This document shows positions 20,326-32,585 of a stretch of DNA of 64,000 bases, piece by piece; positions within the stretch are counted from its first letter, which is position 1, and every line of letters begins with the position of its first letter. Origin of the DNA: Euborellia annulipes (lineage: Eukaryota; Arthropoda; Insecta; Dermaptera; Anisolabididae); contig JAKCPI010014297.1 of the NCBI GenBank assembly GCA_023213315.1, positions 1 through 64,000 on the forward strand, read 5' to 3'. A program made the translations under genes and the position numbers. The notes beneath the pieces are model-generated. The model saw only the letters and a program-made list of their open reading frames with translations. It was not told the DNA's origin and searched no databases.

Positions 20326-23091
20326 ATGAATATTATTTTTGAATATCTATTCTTTTTACCTGTCATTTTTATCCATTTATATATTTCTTGCCCATTGAAA
20401 TGGAAATTCTGGTCAGATGAAGATTTAAATGATTATTATGATTATATTGTAGGTAAATATAATTAATTTAAGAAAATTTAATAAATTTTAAGCTTTCGTT
20501 TCAAAATTGAGGTTAAATCACTTTCCTTCTCAATATTTTCTTAAAATATCAAAATTTATTTTCTCTCCTCCTTAATTAATTATTAAATTTTAAATTATTC
20601 ACTTTGTAATAACTAAGAATGCGTGTATCTTAACGTTTGTTAATAATTTCTCTGGATTAATAATATACCATCACTTATCAATTTTGGAAAAAAATTTATT
20701 TTCAGTGGGAGCAGGATCCTCAGGAGTTGTTGTAGCCACTAGATTGGCACAAACGCAACCTGAAAATGGAGTTCTCTTGGTTGAAGCAGGCCCAAGACCA
20801 AGTAATTGGCTTCCTTTTGATGACATTCCTATTCTGGGTCCTCTCTTCTTTGGAAGTTTATATGATTGGAATTACTTGACTGTTCCTCAAAGGGATGCCT
20901 GCCTAGCTATGAATAAACAGGTTTCTGTTTAATTCTTATTCCTTTTTTAGAAAGAAAACTTGTTATTTATTTATTTTTTTTAATAGTCTTGTACTCTAGC
21001 AGCAGGACGAGTAGTTGGAGGTTCATCAAGAATTAATAATATGATCTATATGAGAGGACATCCTAAAGATGTTCGTCCACAATTTGGAGATATCACTGAG
21101 GCTGAATGGTTCAATTATTCTCTTAAAGTTGAAAAACAAACTGGTTTTTATTCGTCTGACAGTAAGTCTTACGTTACGGTAAAGATAAAAAAAAAGTGTT
21201 GCCTTTTTAGCATATAAGAAACTCCTATTGCACCTCGTCCTTTAGTGACGGTTTCATCCAGCATCTCCTGGACCCACCAGACAAACGATTCCGCTTGTCC
21301 TCTACGACGACTTCAATCTATCCAACTACTGTAGTTCGACAGAAAGAAAAATTTGCAAATTCAATAAATCTTTGATATTTTTGACGAAAATATGACTGAA
21401 TAAGATTTAATTCTTTTTTAATAGAAAGCCCTTGCTTGTAATTAAAGTGAAAAGAGTGATTTGTAGGTGATTATCATTCGACTTCTGGTCTCTGGGATGT
21501 TTCTGATTTACCCTGGGCATCTCGACTGGCGAAAGGATTTTTACAAGCAGGAGCTGCTCTCGGTTATCCAGTTAGAGATCTAAATGGACCAAATCAAACA
21601 GGTTTTATGCAGGTTCTTTTCTTTTCTCTTTTATTATCATAGAATAGAATTAGAACATAATAATAATGTTGTTTCAGGTACAATTGAATATTCGCAATGG
21701 AGCTCGGCTCTCTATCGATCGCGCTTATCTCCCATCAGCTCCATCTCAATATATTCGAGTAATCTCCAATTCTCTAGTCACTCGTGTCATTTTGACACCT
21801 AATCAACGGGCATCTGCAATTTCACTTAAACATTATGGATGCCAAAAGACAATTTATGCACGAAAGGGGATTATACTAGCAGCTGGGACATTTGCCACAC
21901 CGAAATTATTAATGTTAAGTGGAATTGGACCACGAGAACATTTAGAAAAACTCGGCATTTCTGTACGAGTCGATTCACCGCATGTTGGATCCAATTTACA
22001 GGTTATTATTCATCTGCATCCTGAGCTCATTTCCATTCTTCGGAGCAGATTAACCGATCGCGCTCTCTGAAAAATTTAATTTTTTTTTAGGATCATCTAT
22101 TAACTGGAATGGATTTAGTGTTGTTAAATTCAAGTTGGCTCATCTCTCCTTGGGATTTGGCTGCTCCATTTGCTGGTCTTCATTATTTCCTCTCAGGACG
22201 TGGCCCTTGGACCTCTGCAGGCTGTGAAGCCGTTGCTCTCTTTTCAGAAGATGATATCAATCAATCAGCAGAGGGCGGTGATAAAGATCCACCTGTCATC
22301 CAACTCTCAGCTTTGAATTCTGGCCTCACTGTTGACTACGGAGCTGCACTTCGGCATATGCTCGGCATCAAAGATCACATCTGGGATGATTATTTCCTGT
22401 CGAGGTTATTAAATGCCGATCTGGCTACAGCCAGCGTTCTAGTTACATTGTTACAACCTCAGAGTAGAGGAACTGTACGTCTTGCTTCGGCTGATCCCTC
22501 ACAATCGCCTTTAATTGATCCCAAATATTTATCTTATCCAGATGATATTAAAAAAATCCTACGAGGTTTAATGATTGTCTATGAATTATTAGAAACAGAA
22601 CCAATGAAAGAAATCGGAGCTCATTTTAATCGCAAAATATTTCCAGGTAATTAAAAAAATAGTCTTTTTCTTAAATAATTTGACTGTATTTAATTTTTTT
22701 AATTTTAGGATGTAAAGGATATTTAAACTCAGAGGACGAAGAAGCTCCAATTCCTGATATTACAAACACATTTTCTAAAGCTTACTGGACATGCTACATT
22801 AAGCATTTATCTTTCTCACATTTCCATCCAATTGGTACTGCAGCTTTGGGAAGTGTTCTCGACAAGAATTTCGCAGTCCGAGGAGTTTCAGGTCTTTTTG
22901 TTGTGGATGCAAGTGCCATACCAATTCTTCCATCGGCAAATATCCAAGCAGCTGTTGTGGCCAGAGCTGAAATTGCAGCACAAAAGATCATTCAACTGCA
23001 TCAACAGAACAATCATTATTGTCTAAATGAAAAAAGAAAACGTTTACTTCTCGAAAGACAAATTACATGTCCATGTCCATATTCCGAATAA
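20326..23091 (+). CDS. GMC-family FAD oxidoreductase (glucose/choline dehydrogenase-like)
   Basis: There are seven exons: 20326-20452, 20706-20920, 20987-21161, 21467-21612, 21678-22001, 22091-22646 and 22709-23091. Phases agree throughout, giving about 641 residues, normal for the family. Residues about 5-20 are hydrophobic and may be a signal peptide or anchor. DYIVVGAGSSG (about 39-49) is the FAD dinucleotide-binding motif. GRVVGGSSRINN (about 121) is GMC signature 1 and GTFATPKLLMLSGIG (about 291) is signature 2. HPIGT supplies the catalytic His (about 554) and SANIQ the second active-site residue Asn (about 593). Such enzymes oxidise alcohols or sugars using FAD; the substrate cannot be read from sequence. 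Nothing links it functionally to the ZNF neighbours. It looks intact. Confidence 0.95.
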
Positions 23092-23910
23092 ATTCACACT
23101 TGTTATTTTTTTATTGAAAAACATGTTTATTTCTATATTTCTTTTGAAATTTTACTTTAAATTATATTCAGATGAGGCCACGAGGAGTAGCAGAGAAGAA
23201 TTCTTGCCTCTTCTGCTAGGGGCGCATCCTGTCTCATGCTCAAAAATTTATTTCACTTCATTTGGCTATAAATCAATTGAAATAAATAGGGACGAAGTCT
23301 TAAAGCTGGAGCGATATTAAGCCCTTCCAAAAAGAGAAAGAAAAGATTATAATTTATTTCCTCGACATAGCAGCGCACAAATATTTTAATTTCTAATTTT
23401 TGTGAGGAGTAATATAGTAGGTAGTGTGATTAATAGTTTTTATTTTATCGTAGATTCCCTTGGAGATCAAACATTAGACTAATTTTATCAGAAAACACGG
23501 GCCGCTGGATTTAATATACGACATTGATTATATTATATTACATTAAATTTTTTTGTTCTTCTGCTGTATCGATAAGAAGATATTTAATAAATAAGTAGAA
23601 GGGTAAAATTTTTTATGGTCTTAATATCAGCCTAATATTTGTCCTTAGATAGCAGTTATAATACATTTACAATATCAATATTCCAAGTATTTTTTTATAA
23701 CACCCTCCAAAAGAAAGTATTTCCTCTAAACTGTCACTAGGCAGAGCTGAAAATCATTTGCTTTCCTGATATTAACCTAACCTGAAAACCCAACTCTGAT
23801 TGACAGTCAAAAAATAAAATTACTATTCCGATCTATTAATTGCCAAATGGAAATATATAATATAAAATATATTATTTTCAAATAAATAAAAAAAATAAAA
23901 ACAAAAAACA
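23092..23910. other. Intergenic GMC to ZNF-E
   Basis: A diverged SINE lies at 23168-23330. A GAATAAATTC polyadenylation-like signal overlaps the GMC stop. Between 23331 and 23910 I see only AT-rich sequence, with no coding exon or clear repeat. Confidence 0.6.
23168..23330 (+). mobile_element. Diverged tRNA-derived SINE
   Basis: It retains AAAATTTATTTCACTTC, an ATCAATTGAAATAAATAGGG body and a decayed tRNA-like head. Identity to the young copies is clearly lower. Confidence 0.6.
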
Positions 23911-26900
23911 ATGAACGAAAAGAAAGATATAAAGATAAAGACAGGTGAGTATTTCTTTATAATCATTCAGTGCCTCGAACCCTACTTTGCAAATTTCTTT
24001 TTTCAAATATTAACATCACAAAAAAATATTATTTCTTTGTATTTTTTAGAAAATGCTGACAATTCTATTATATTAAATGAAAAGAAATTCCTAAATAATG
24101 GGGATTTTCCAATAAAAAAGGAAATCAGAGTTAAAGAAGAGATAATAGATGAAAAGAAATTCATAAATGATGTGAACTCTTCAATAAAACAGGAAATCCA
24201 AGTTAAAGAAGAGATAAAACAATATTGTTGTTTAATGACTTTCAATAATTTAAATGATTTTAAACAACATATGGAAATACACGAAGAGGAGATAAATTTT
24301 CATAATCTTAACGAATCAATTAATGAATCAACCTCTGAAAAAGGTTTTTAAATTATATAATTTAACTTATCTCCCTTTAAAATAAATATTTTATCATTTT
24401 AGATCCGTTAAGTTTGGATCCACCAGAAGAAGCAAAGCCAAAACCGGAGATTATAGACACGGATGAACTAAAAGGTAAATAAAATAAATCAACCAAATTC
24501 TTTCAGAATTTATAAGAATAATATTAATGTGAAAGAGTAGGCAGTAAAAGTGCAAGTTTAGTGTGAGGGTCAATATTAAGTCCCACCCATGCGTTTTCTA
24601 CTTGTGATTATTTCATTGTTTTTATAAAAGAAATTGAAAATCTTTATTGAAAATTTTCTAGGTTTGAACTATGAAAGTCTCTATTAAAAAAAAAATAAAA
24701 TTTTTTTAAAAACAATGAAATAATCACAAGTAGAAAACGCATGGGTGGGGCTTAATATTGTCCCTCACTGTACCATAAACATCTCACGCGAAAACGCGAA
24801 CGTTTTATCCAATTTGAGAGTTAAAACTTTCATAAATGTTGTTATTGGGTTAAATTTTTATTTCTTTGGGCTTGCCCCGTATACCAAGTTTTTATAAAAG
24901 CTTATTACAAAAACCCTATGTATATTAAATTTTGTTTGATTTAACATATCTCTCTCTCTCTAAAATGATTTTGTTTGTCTTTTTAGATCCGTTAAGTATT
25001 GATTCATCAGAAGAGAAAGAAGAACCAAAGCCTTATATGTACGATATGGCAATCAGAATGAATGGTAAATAAGAATTATAAATATCATGTAGAGATCCAA
25101 GACGGAAATTAATATTTATTAATTCAAATATGACTAAAATTAGCAATTTATTATCTTCAAATAGCCGGGTGCGCGATGCTGTGGTCCAGAGGCAGAGCAT
25201 GCCGAAATGACAGATGCTACTTTTCGGCTAATTGAATTAATATATATTAATTATATTAAAAAAATAAAGTATTTATATTATTTAATGAAATTCTTTTAGA
25301 TAAAATAACTTATAAGTAAGATTTGTGAATTAACTAATTCATATTTTGCAGGAAATATATTGAAAACAATAAAAGTGGAAATTAACGAGAAATCTGTTTG
25401 TTATAAAAAGACCTGCGAAAAATGTCTTTTGTCTTTTAACTTTTTGGGAGAATATTATAAACACATCGAGACACATAAAAACGAAAATGTTCTTCCAGAA
25501 ATCAAATCTCGAAAGCCTGTTAAAAATTCTACCCCAAAAGGTAAATTATCATCAATACGATTATAGGCCAGAAAACCTTTTAGGGAATAAAGCTCGATTC
25601 ATATCTACCATCACGTAACGTGGCAGACCCGGCACAGACACAAGTTTTCACAGCATGTAACAGCTTAGGGATGGAAAAGGCCACTCTGACTTTAGTCAAG
25701 AATCGATCTTTTACTGAAAATAATCGACTTTCTAGAACTCTTTCAAGTCGATTAGAATCAATTCCCTCCTCGACTTGGACTTTTTTCTTACAATACTTCG
25801 TATCCGATGTTAATATAGTTTGTAACATTTTCATTGAATGACTTTCATCTTTCTTTTAAAACCTACACATAACATACCAATCAACACGCTTTCTAAGATC
25901 GGTTAGTGAAGATTTGTGGCATTCTTAATTCGTTAATTTTAATGTTAGCCCGGGAGCCGTGGCTCAGTGAGAAGACATTAGCTTCTCGCACCGGAGTCCC
26001 GGGTTCGCCTCCCATCCCAAGCGAGAAAAATTTATTTCATTTGATTTGACTACAAATCATTTGAAATAAATAGGGATGGGGTCTAAATGGCCTTAGATGC
26101 CGAGAAGGACCTTAAAAAAAAAAAAAAAAAAAAAAAATTAATGTTAAAAGAATATTTGGCTGCATTCGTCTTGTTTTTTTCATGACTCCATCATCATTAA
26201 GCCTACAGCCACAGATCTTTATCGAATATTATTTATTGAAATTCTTTTAGATAAAATAACTTATAAGATTTGTGAATTAACTAATTTATCTTTTCCAGGA
26301 AATAAATTTATATTCAAAACAAAGCGAATGAAAATTAAAGAGGAAAAGACATGCGAAAAATGTCTTTTGACTTTTAAATATTTGGAAGAATATTATAATC
26401 ACATTGAGACACATAAAAAAGAAAATATTATTCCAATAATCAAATCTCAAAGGCCTGTTGAAAATTCTATCCCAAATGGTAAATTATCACCAATACGATT
26501 ATAGGCCAGAAAACGTTTTTTGGGAATTCATATCTACCAGCACGTAACGTGACAGACCCGGCACAGACAAGATTTCACATCATGTAACAGCTCACTCACA
26601 GACTCTGACAGAACAAACCCAAAAGCCTAGGAGTTGAAAGTGCACTGGCAAATTTAATAAGAGGGTAAAAATGAGAAATGCAGCTAAGGTTATTTCTTTA
26701 TTTGGTCAATTCACACAGCTGACGTTTCGGATCCGTGTTTGAACAACATCTCAGCTATAAATTATTTAGGCAAATTTAAAATATCTTTAAAAAAAAAAGA
26801 GGGATAATTTCACACACTATACAATATACGCTGATAGACGATGAAGACATATTTTTCAAATATAGCGTGTCTCAAAAGAAAGTTTATATTTTGTGAGTCG

Positions 26901-28729
26901 ATAAAATAATAAAAAATAATATGACTATAAAAAATATGTATATAAATTATTAAAGTACACTATTTGGGAATTTATTTCTTAAAACTTGTAACATCATCCA
27001 TATGCCTTCGCGTTCACAAAATTGCCATTGACGGATCAACAGGTCGACTCTGTGATGTTTGCGATTTCGTTGCGAATATTTTCTTTTAATTGCCCCAAAG
27101 AAGTTGGTTTATTGTTGTAAACCTTAGATTTAAGATAACCCCACAGGAAAGTCCATGGGGGTTAAATGAGGACTGCGTGGAGGCCAGTTCCAGTTTATGT
27201 CGCCTCTCCTCGAGATCAACTTGACGCTTCAAAGCGACTGAATTTCCAAGAGCCACGCTGTCGACTAGCATACCCCCCGTGCCCCTCAGATTCGATGCGT
27301 TCACACAGTTGGCTAAGCAAATATAAACTTTCTTTTGAGACACTCTGTACTTTAGAATGGGTAAATACAAGTTCGAAAGCATTGTAAGTAAAATTTCACC
27401 AGACAGAAACGCGCAGGCACAGACAAAGTGTGACAAGTGACAATGTTGACTGGTGCTGGCCGTGACACGCTCCGTTCAAGTTCGCTAGATATGAATAAGC
27501 CTATAATTATTTTTTGTGCCTGCCAAGTTGTGTGCTTTTAGATATAAATCGAGCACACGAAACAGACGAGACAAGACATTCTAGCCTAGTCTTCTCTGGT
27601 ATGGTTCTGCCAAATTAAAATTTTATGCAATTAGAACATCACAACACAATCTTATTCATTAAATATCTTCAAAAAAATGTTGTTATTATATATTTTAGAG
27701 CTACAAATATAAAATAATTGACCAATCAAATTAAATATACTAAAACATAGGTTTCCAACCTTTTTTGTGAGGCCCACTTTTTCAGTAAAAAAAAAAAACG
27801 CTGAGGCCCAGTATATGTATTAGCTTATATATACTGTATATAATTTTTATCATTCCTTAGACACCCGCAGCCCAAGCGTTAGGAACCCCTGTATTATATT
27901 ACATTATTAAATGATTATTATTATAAATTTTATAAATTAAATAAATTTATTCCTAGACCTGTAGCTCAGGTCTAGAGCACTAACTTCTGGTACCAAAGGA
28001 CAAGGGTTCGTATCCCGTTTCATGCGACAAAAATTTAATCAATTGAATTGGCTACCATTTCAATTGACATAAATAGAGATGGGGTCTAAATGGCCTTAGA
28101 TGCCGAAAAAGAACTTAAATGAAATTAAAAAAATAAATAAATAAATTAGGTTAGGCATTGTTAGAAACAATGTAGTTAATTAAGGCTGGGCTCTCAATTT
28201 TAAAGTCATTCATACCAACAGAACAGAATATAATTCATTAAAAAATCTGGTGTGACTGGCGCACAGCACACAACTTTCTCTTACCTTCGGTAATCGAAAG
28301 TTGTGTACTGTGCTTGTCACACCAGATTTTTTGTGTCGACATGTATTTAGTTCCCGGCAGTAGGGAATATTTGAATTCAGATGTCAAAATTATAAACATG
28401 GGAAAATATTTATATTTTGTAACCATGGCAACCATTTCTCCTATCTTTCCTATGAAGAACAAGAGTAAAGTGTGCTTCAAACAATTTTGAGAGCAAAACG
28501 CGAATATACATTTGAAAGAGCATCTAAAAAATAATTGATTTTTGAATTTTAATCAAAATCGTTAGAGCGAATTTTGAGAAAATCGAAAAAAACTGAAAAA
28601 GTACATCAGTAAAGTACTAGTACTCTTTGGCCGATTTTGATTAAAAGCTTATTTTTCCGGTCCCGGGAGGTATTTAACTTAAATATAAAATTTCAACCTC
28701 CTAGCTCAATTCCTTCATGCTTAAAATTG

Positions 28730-28782
<53 letters not shown>

Positions 28783-30983
28783 ACAGACCATGTCGCGAAA
28801 ACCACTTTTTTGGATTCAGGGGACCTCAAAACGTGAAGATCCATCAAAATCTCGACATCGAATTTTTGACATGAATCCAATACTTTCTCTCTATATATAT
28901 ATTACATATATACATAGGTAAGAGAAAGTAAAAATTGTTGAAATTGTATATTTTAGAACTACAAAAAAAAAAAAAACTCTTTATAATCTAAAAGAATGAA
29001 AAAAAAAATATTTTTAACTTTGTGTTTGTGTCACTCAGAAAGTGATTTGTACACTATTTTTTTTTTAGTTCATAAAGAGGACCCTCCTTTAGATCCGTTA
29101 AGATCTGATCCCCCAGCGCCAAATCCTTCCCAGCAGGGAAAGAACATGAAACGAAAAGGTAAATAAAATAAATCAAGCGAGATTTAGTGAAATTTTATAT
29201 GAATAAAATTAACCAGTTGTGTTCTTTTTTAGTAAATATATTAAAACCAAGGAAAGGACCAATTAAAAAGAAATCATGTTCTAGTAAAAAATGTGAAAAA
29301 TGTCTTTTGTCTTTTGACAATTTGAGAGAATATGAAGAACACATTGAGATACATAAAAAAGAAAAAAATTTTGAAGAATCCGAAACTCAATCTCTTGTTA
29401 ATATTTCTATCACAAATGGTAAACTTTTATTAACTCGAATTTAGCGCCTACCTCTAACTTTTTTAGGGAGTAGGCTGAACAGACACGGTAACAGACGAGA
29501 CAAGTCTTGTCTTCTCTGCACCAGCTCTGAATGTCTTGTCTGTTCCTGTGTACTTTCGGCCTAAGGGTTTAATTGACAAAATCAAAACAAAAAAGTTATC
29601 TCACTAAACTTTAACTTTATCTTTCTGGTAACTGGTTGGTTTTCTTTCTCTTTTCGCTCTCTCAAGCTCAGCTTTTCAAATGTTCATTACTTTTGAAGCT
29701 TTTCTGGCCTTGTGGTATTTCTCAAGCGACCATCGGTAGTTTATTTGAAGGATCTTACTGGAAAACGCACATTTTCTAATTATTTAGATTTTCATAAAGA
29801 ATGGGCCCTAAATAAATGACTATTTGTAGGATGGATCGCTCAATGAAAAATTAAAATGATATATCACAAATACTTTTTGTTTTATCATTGTTTAAAATAA
29901 GGAAGTTTCCGAGCTCCAGCCTGAATATATATATTGCAAATATTTTGGAAGTTTTTGATTTTTTAAATAATTATTATTTCAAAATAAAATTTTTTTTTTA
30001 TTAACAAAAGAAAAAGAAGAAAAGAGAAACAAAACAAAAGTTGAAACCTTCAGTTGGACTTGACACTATCGTTTTAACCCCCCACTTTTACTACAGAGAA
30101 ATCGTAGAGGGCGATTCCACCACACAAATATTTTTATCAAAATTCAATAACAAAAAACAATAAAAATGAAAAGCAATTTCCAACACCCTAGTGTTTCGTG
30201 CTTGCATCTTGTAGAATTCATATTAAATTTTTTTAATTAACTTTTTTCTTTTTTCTAGATTCTTTTGTACCTGTGAATATTACAAAGATTCCGGAAGAAG
30301 AAATAATAACATATAAATGTGAGATCTGTTTATTATTATTCAATAATCCTAATGATTATAACAATCATATGAATATACATCAAAATGAGGAAGATATAAT
30401 AATAATAAATGAATCGGATCGTATTAAAAATGAAGAAGAAATTCGTCAATTGTTACATTTAAAATTGAAACAAAATAATGAAATGAAATTTGAATGCAAT
30501 TTTTGTCCAGAAATATTTGAAAAAAAAATTAGTTTAGTCACTCATTTAACTATTCATAAAATGATGCATCCTTTTGTTTGTATTAAATGTGAGAATAATT
30601 ATAAAAGTTTATCGAATTTGGAGAGTCATTATAGAAAATTCCATGAAAAAAACAAACTTATCGCCAATATTAAATGTCAAGATTGTAACGGTTATTTCGT
30701 TTCGAAAGACGATCTTGTAAAACATCGGTCTTTAGAACATAAACATATTAAATGTGATCGTTGTGATAAAACCTTTAGTAAGATAAATGTCCTTAACATT
30801 CACAAAGCTTCTCATAATGTTATATTTTATTGTACATTTTGTTCAAAACATTTTGGGAATAAAATTCAGCTCACTAGGCATATGCGTGATATGCATTATA
30901 ATAACAAGTGTCAAATATGTAATAAAACATTTCAACGTAAAGAAGATTTGGATAAACATTGGATTACTCATACTCTTGGATAA
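23911..30983 (+). CDS. ZNF-E: modular C2H2 protein with duplicated cassette exons
   Basis: There are nine exons: 23911-23944, 24050-24343, 24403-24474, 24987-25064, 25352-25540, 26299-26478, 29069-29158, 29233-29418 and 30259-30983. All internal exons are phase 1-1, giving about 615 residues. Exon 2 holds an internal duplication with IKKE, VKEE, IKQE and VKEE, matching the SUMO-acceptor pattern, plus a degenerate finger. Exons 3, 4 and 7 are short proline-acidic DPLS-type modules. Exons 5, 6 and 8 each encode one finger with CEKCLL(S/T)F. The last exon has seven fingers and stops at THTLG, where the paralogous ZNF-F continues with five more. Exons 5 and 6 are recent copies including flanking intron. 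It may be one alternatively spliced gene. An RNA could join fewer modules, since any subset keeps frame. Confidence 0.75.
24560..24775. mobile_element. TIR MITE in ZNF-E intron
   Basis: Left arm GTGAGGGTCAATATTAAG and right arm CTTAATATTGTCCCTCAC are inverted. Pairing continues through CCCACCCATGCGTTTTCTAC and GTGATTATTTCATTG. A related copy lacking the outer ends lies at 41845-41990. Confidence 0.75.
25947..26139 (+). mobile_element. Young tRNA-derived SINE
   Basis: Full-length copy with A-box GTGGCTCAGTGAG, B-box GGGTTCGCCTCCC, family body and a tail of more than 20 A. TTAATGTTA flanks both sides as a target duplication. It is almost identical to the copy at 34190-34380, so the family was recently active. 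It sits in a ZNF-E intron. Confidence 0.9.
26865..27347 (-). mobile_element. mariner/Tc1-superfamily deletion derivative
   Basis: Terminal inverted repeats start GCGTGTCTCAAAAGAAAGTT and end AACTTTCTTTTGAGACAC, flanked by TA on both sides. The minus strand encodes WPPRSPHLTPMDF and, in another frame, FLWGYLKSKVYNNKP, the C-terminal signature of this transposase superfamily. A frameshift and an internal deletion make it inactive. Confidence 0.8.
27745..27893. mobile_element. hAT-like MITE, diverged
   Basis: Left CATAGGTTTCCAACC and right GTTAGGAACCCCTG resemble the inverted ends typical of hAT non-autonomous elements. GAGGCCCA occurs near both ends. No exact 8-bp duplication is visible. Confidence 0.55.
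27955..28128 (+). mobile_element. tRNA-derived SINE, subfamily variant
   Basis: The head CCTGTAGCTCAGGTCTAGAG and GGGTTCGTATCCC keep A and B boxes. The body shows a CAATTGAATTGG / CAATTGACATAAATAG pair and GGGGTCTAAATGGCCTTAG. The tail is A-rich. Confidence 0.75.
28240..28935 (-). mobile_element. ACTTTCTCTTACC-family element, full length (about 700 bp)
   Basis: Collinear with 46086-46784 in the opposite orientation. One end is a 100-bp hairpin built from CTGGTGTGAC, CACAGCACACAACTTTC and their inverses. The other end carries (AC)n, CCATGTCGCGAAAACCAC, and a second short stem around TATATA ending GGTAAGAGAAAGT. No transposase is seen. Confidence 0.8.
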
Positions 30984-32585
30984 ATGGGAATACTTGAGAA
31001 GCATCCAACACACAAGTGAGTCCTTCGATTTGGCACATTCAATGGCTCCAAAAGGAGAGCCGAAAAGTCGAGGAAATCTCAACATCTCTCTTCACTTAAC
31101 CCGAGAAAACTTTTCTTCGCGTATATATCGTCGGCTTACTACGAAAAGTGACCAAGTCAATTATTGTTTTTGTTTTGTTTTTTTAGGAAACAAGATTTAA
31201 TTTTCATAGCATATCATTATTTGGCATTTATGCTATATTGTAGTGACTGCGGCAGCTGCGTATTCAATGAAGGAAGAGACTTGAACGAGATCTATGTCAA
31301 ACAAGTAAACACAAAATCACAAAATTTTGACTTGGTCACTTTTCGTAGTAAGCCGACGATATATACTGTATATATATATATATAAAATAAAATTATTGTA
31401 TAATATTTATTAATTCTATTGGTATATTTGACGTCTCGGCTATGAGTCGTTCGTTAATAATAATATTATACCTTTTATTACTTAATAATAAGGACTTAGG
31501 TTCGATTACATTTATCAATGCATTTTTATATACAATTTAAAAGATAGCAACATATTTATATATCTATGTATTCTGTACTACTCTCTATCTCTCACTAGAA
31601 TTGTACACTTAGGATGTGTGAATTACCCCGAAACGTCTGTACGTTCGCAGAGAATCGAGAGTGTTTTATTTTTGGCCGCCTGCACTTTCACATCCTTTCT
31701 ATAATAAAAAAAAAATATACAAAACAACTTTGAAAATTGCCAATGATGTTTAAGCATGGTTGTGTTATTTATCTTATATTAAATATTAATAGATGTAATA
31801 AAGATTATTAAGAATTTTAAAATTTGATATACTATTTTCTCCATGTCCAGTGAGTTTTTGTCGCCGAAAATTTGAAAATAAAGAATCTTTATCAATGAAC
31901 TGATCTCTTATAGGGCGAGATTGGTATTCCCTGAATCTCTCTCTATAGAGCGTAACGAACCCCCCCCCCCCCTCCCTCCTGGTAAATTGTCAACAAATCA
32001 ACAATTAAAAAAAAAAAACGTCAAAGTCGTAAGCGAAATTTATCTATGATATTTTGTTGCTGGTACCTTAGATCCCGGTCAAATGAAGTGTTTAATTCTT
32101 GCATATTCAACAATGGATGTAGCCGGGGGGCCTGGCAACGGTGAAGAGCAACAGTCACCACTGGGGGGGGGGGGGTGCGAGAAGCGCCATTCTTACCTTC
32201 TCCACCACGCTACGGCTCTGTATAAAATTTAATCATCTATTGAATTTTTCTAATGATATTTTATTTCACAGATTAATCACCTTAAATAATCTGTGTTTTA
32301 TATAGATAAGTTAAAAAATCATACGTCTGTGTGAGTTTCGTTTGGCGCCCACTAGGCGGTGCTAGTTTGCCGCATATTTAAGGAAGCAAATTCAAACATA
32401 GGAATTGACAGTCTTGGTTATCTATGCCATGATTTATGCAGCTGCCAGCTGCCTGACAAAAATTTTATTGTTCCCGGCTGTAAAGAGAAAAGTGTAATTT
32501 TAAAATTCGCATTTCTCGGTTGCAGGATGGAAATATAAGTTAAAAATTATATAATTAATTATAATTATTTTCAAATAAAACAGCA
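30984..32585. other. Intergenic ZNF-E to ZNF-F
   Basis: Contains an inverted-repeat element (31119-31366), a CCGAAACGTC motif of the hammerhead-like family near 31628, and a G-run near 32164-32176 inside a possible degenerate TIR pair (GTAGCCGG ... ACGCTACGGC). No coding exon is supported. Confidence 0.55.
31119..31366. mobile_element. Inverted-repeat MITE
   Basis: Forty-base arms (31121-31160 and 31328-31366) starting GTATATATCGTCGGCTTACT are perfect or near-perfect inverted copies. The outer flanks are TA-rich. Confidence 0.8.

Noticed and set aside
25955..26030. Apparent tRNA gene with A and B boxes
   Set aside because: The head is fused to a conserved non-tRNA body with a poly-A tail and target duplications, so it is a SINE.
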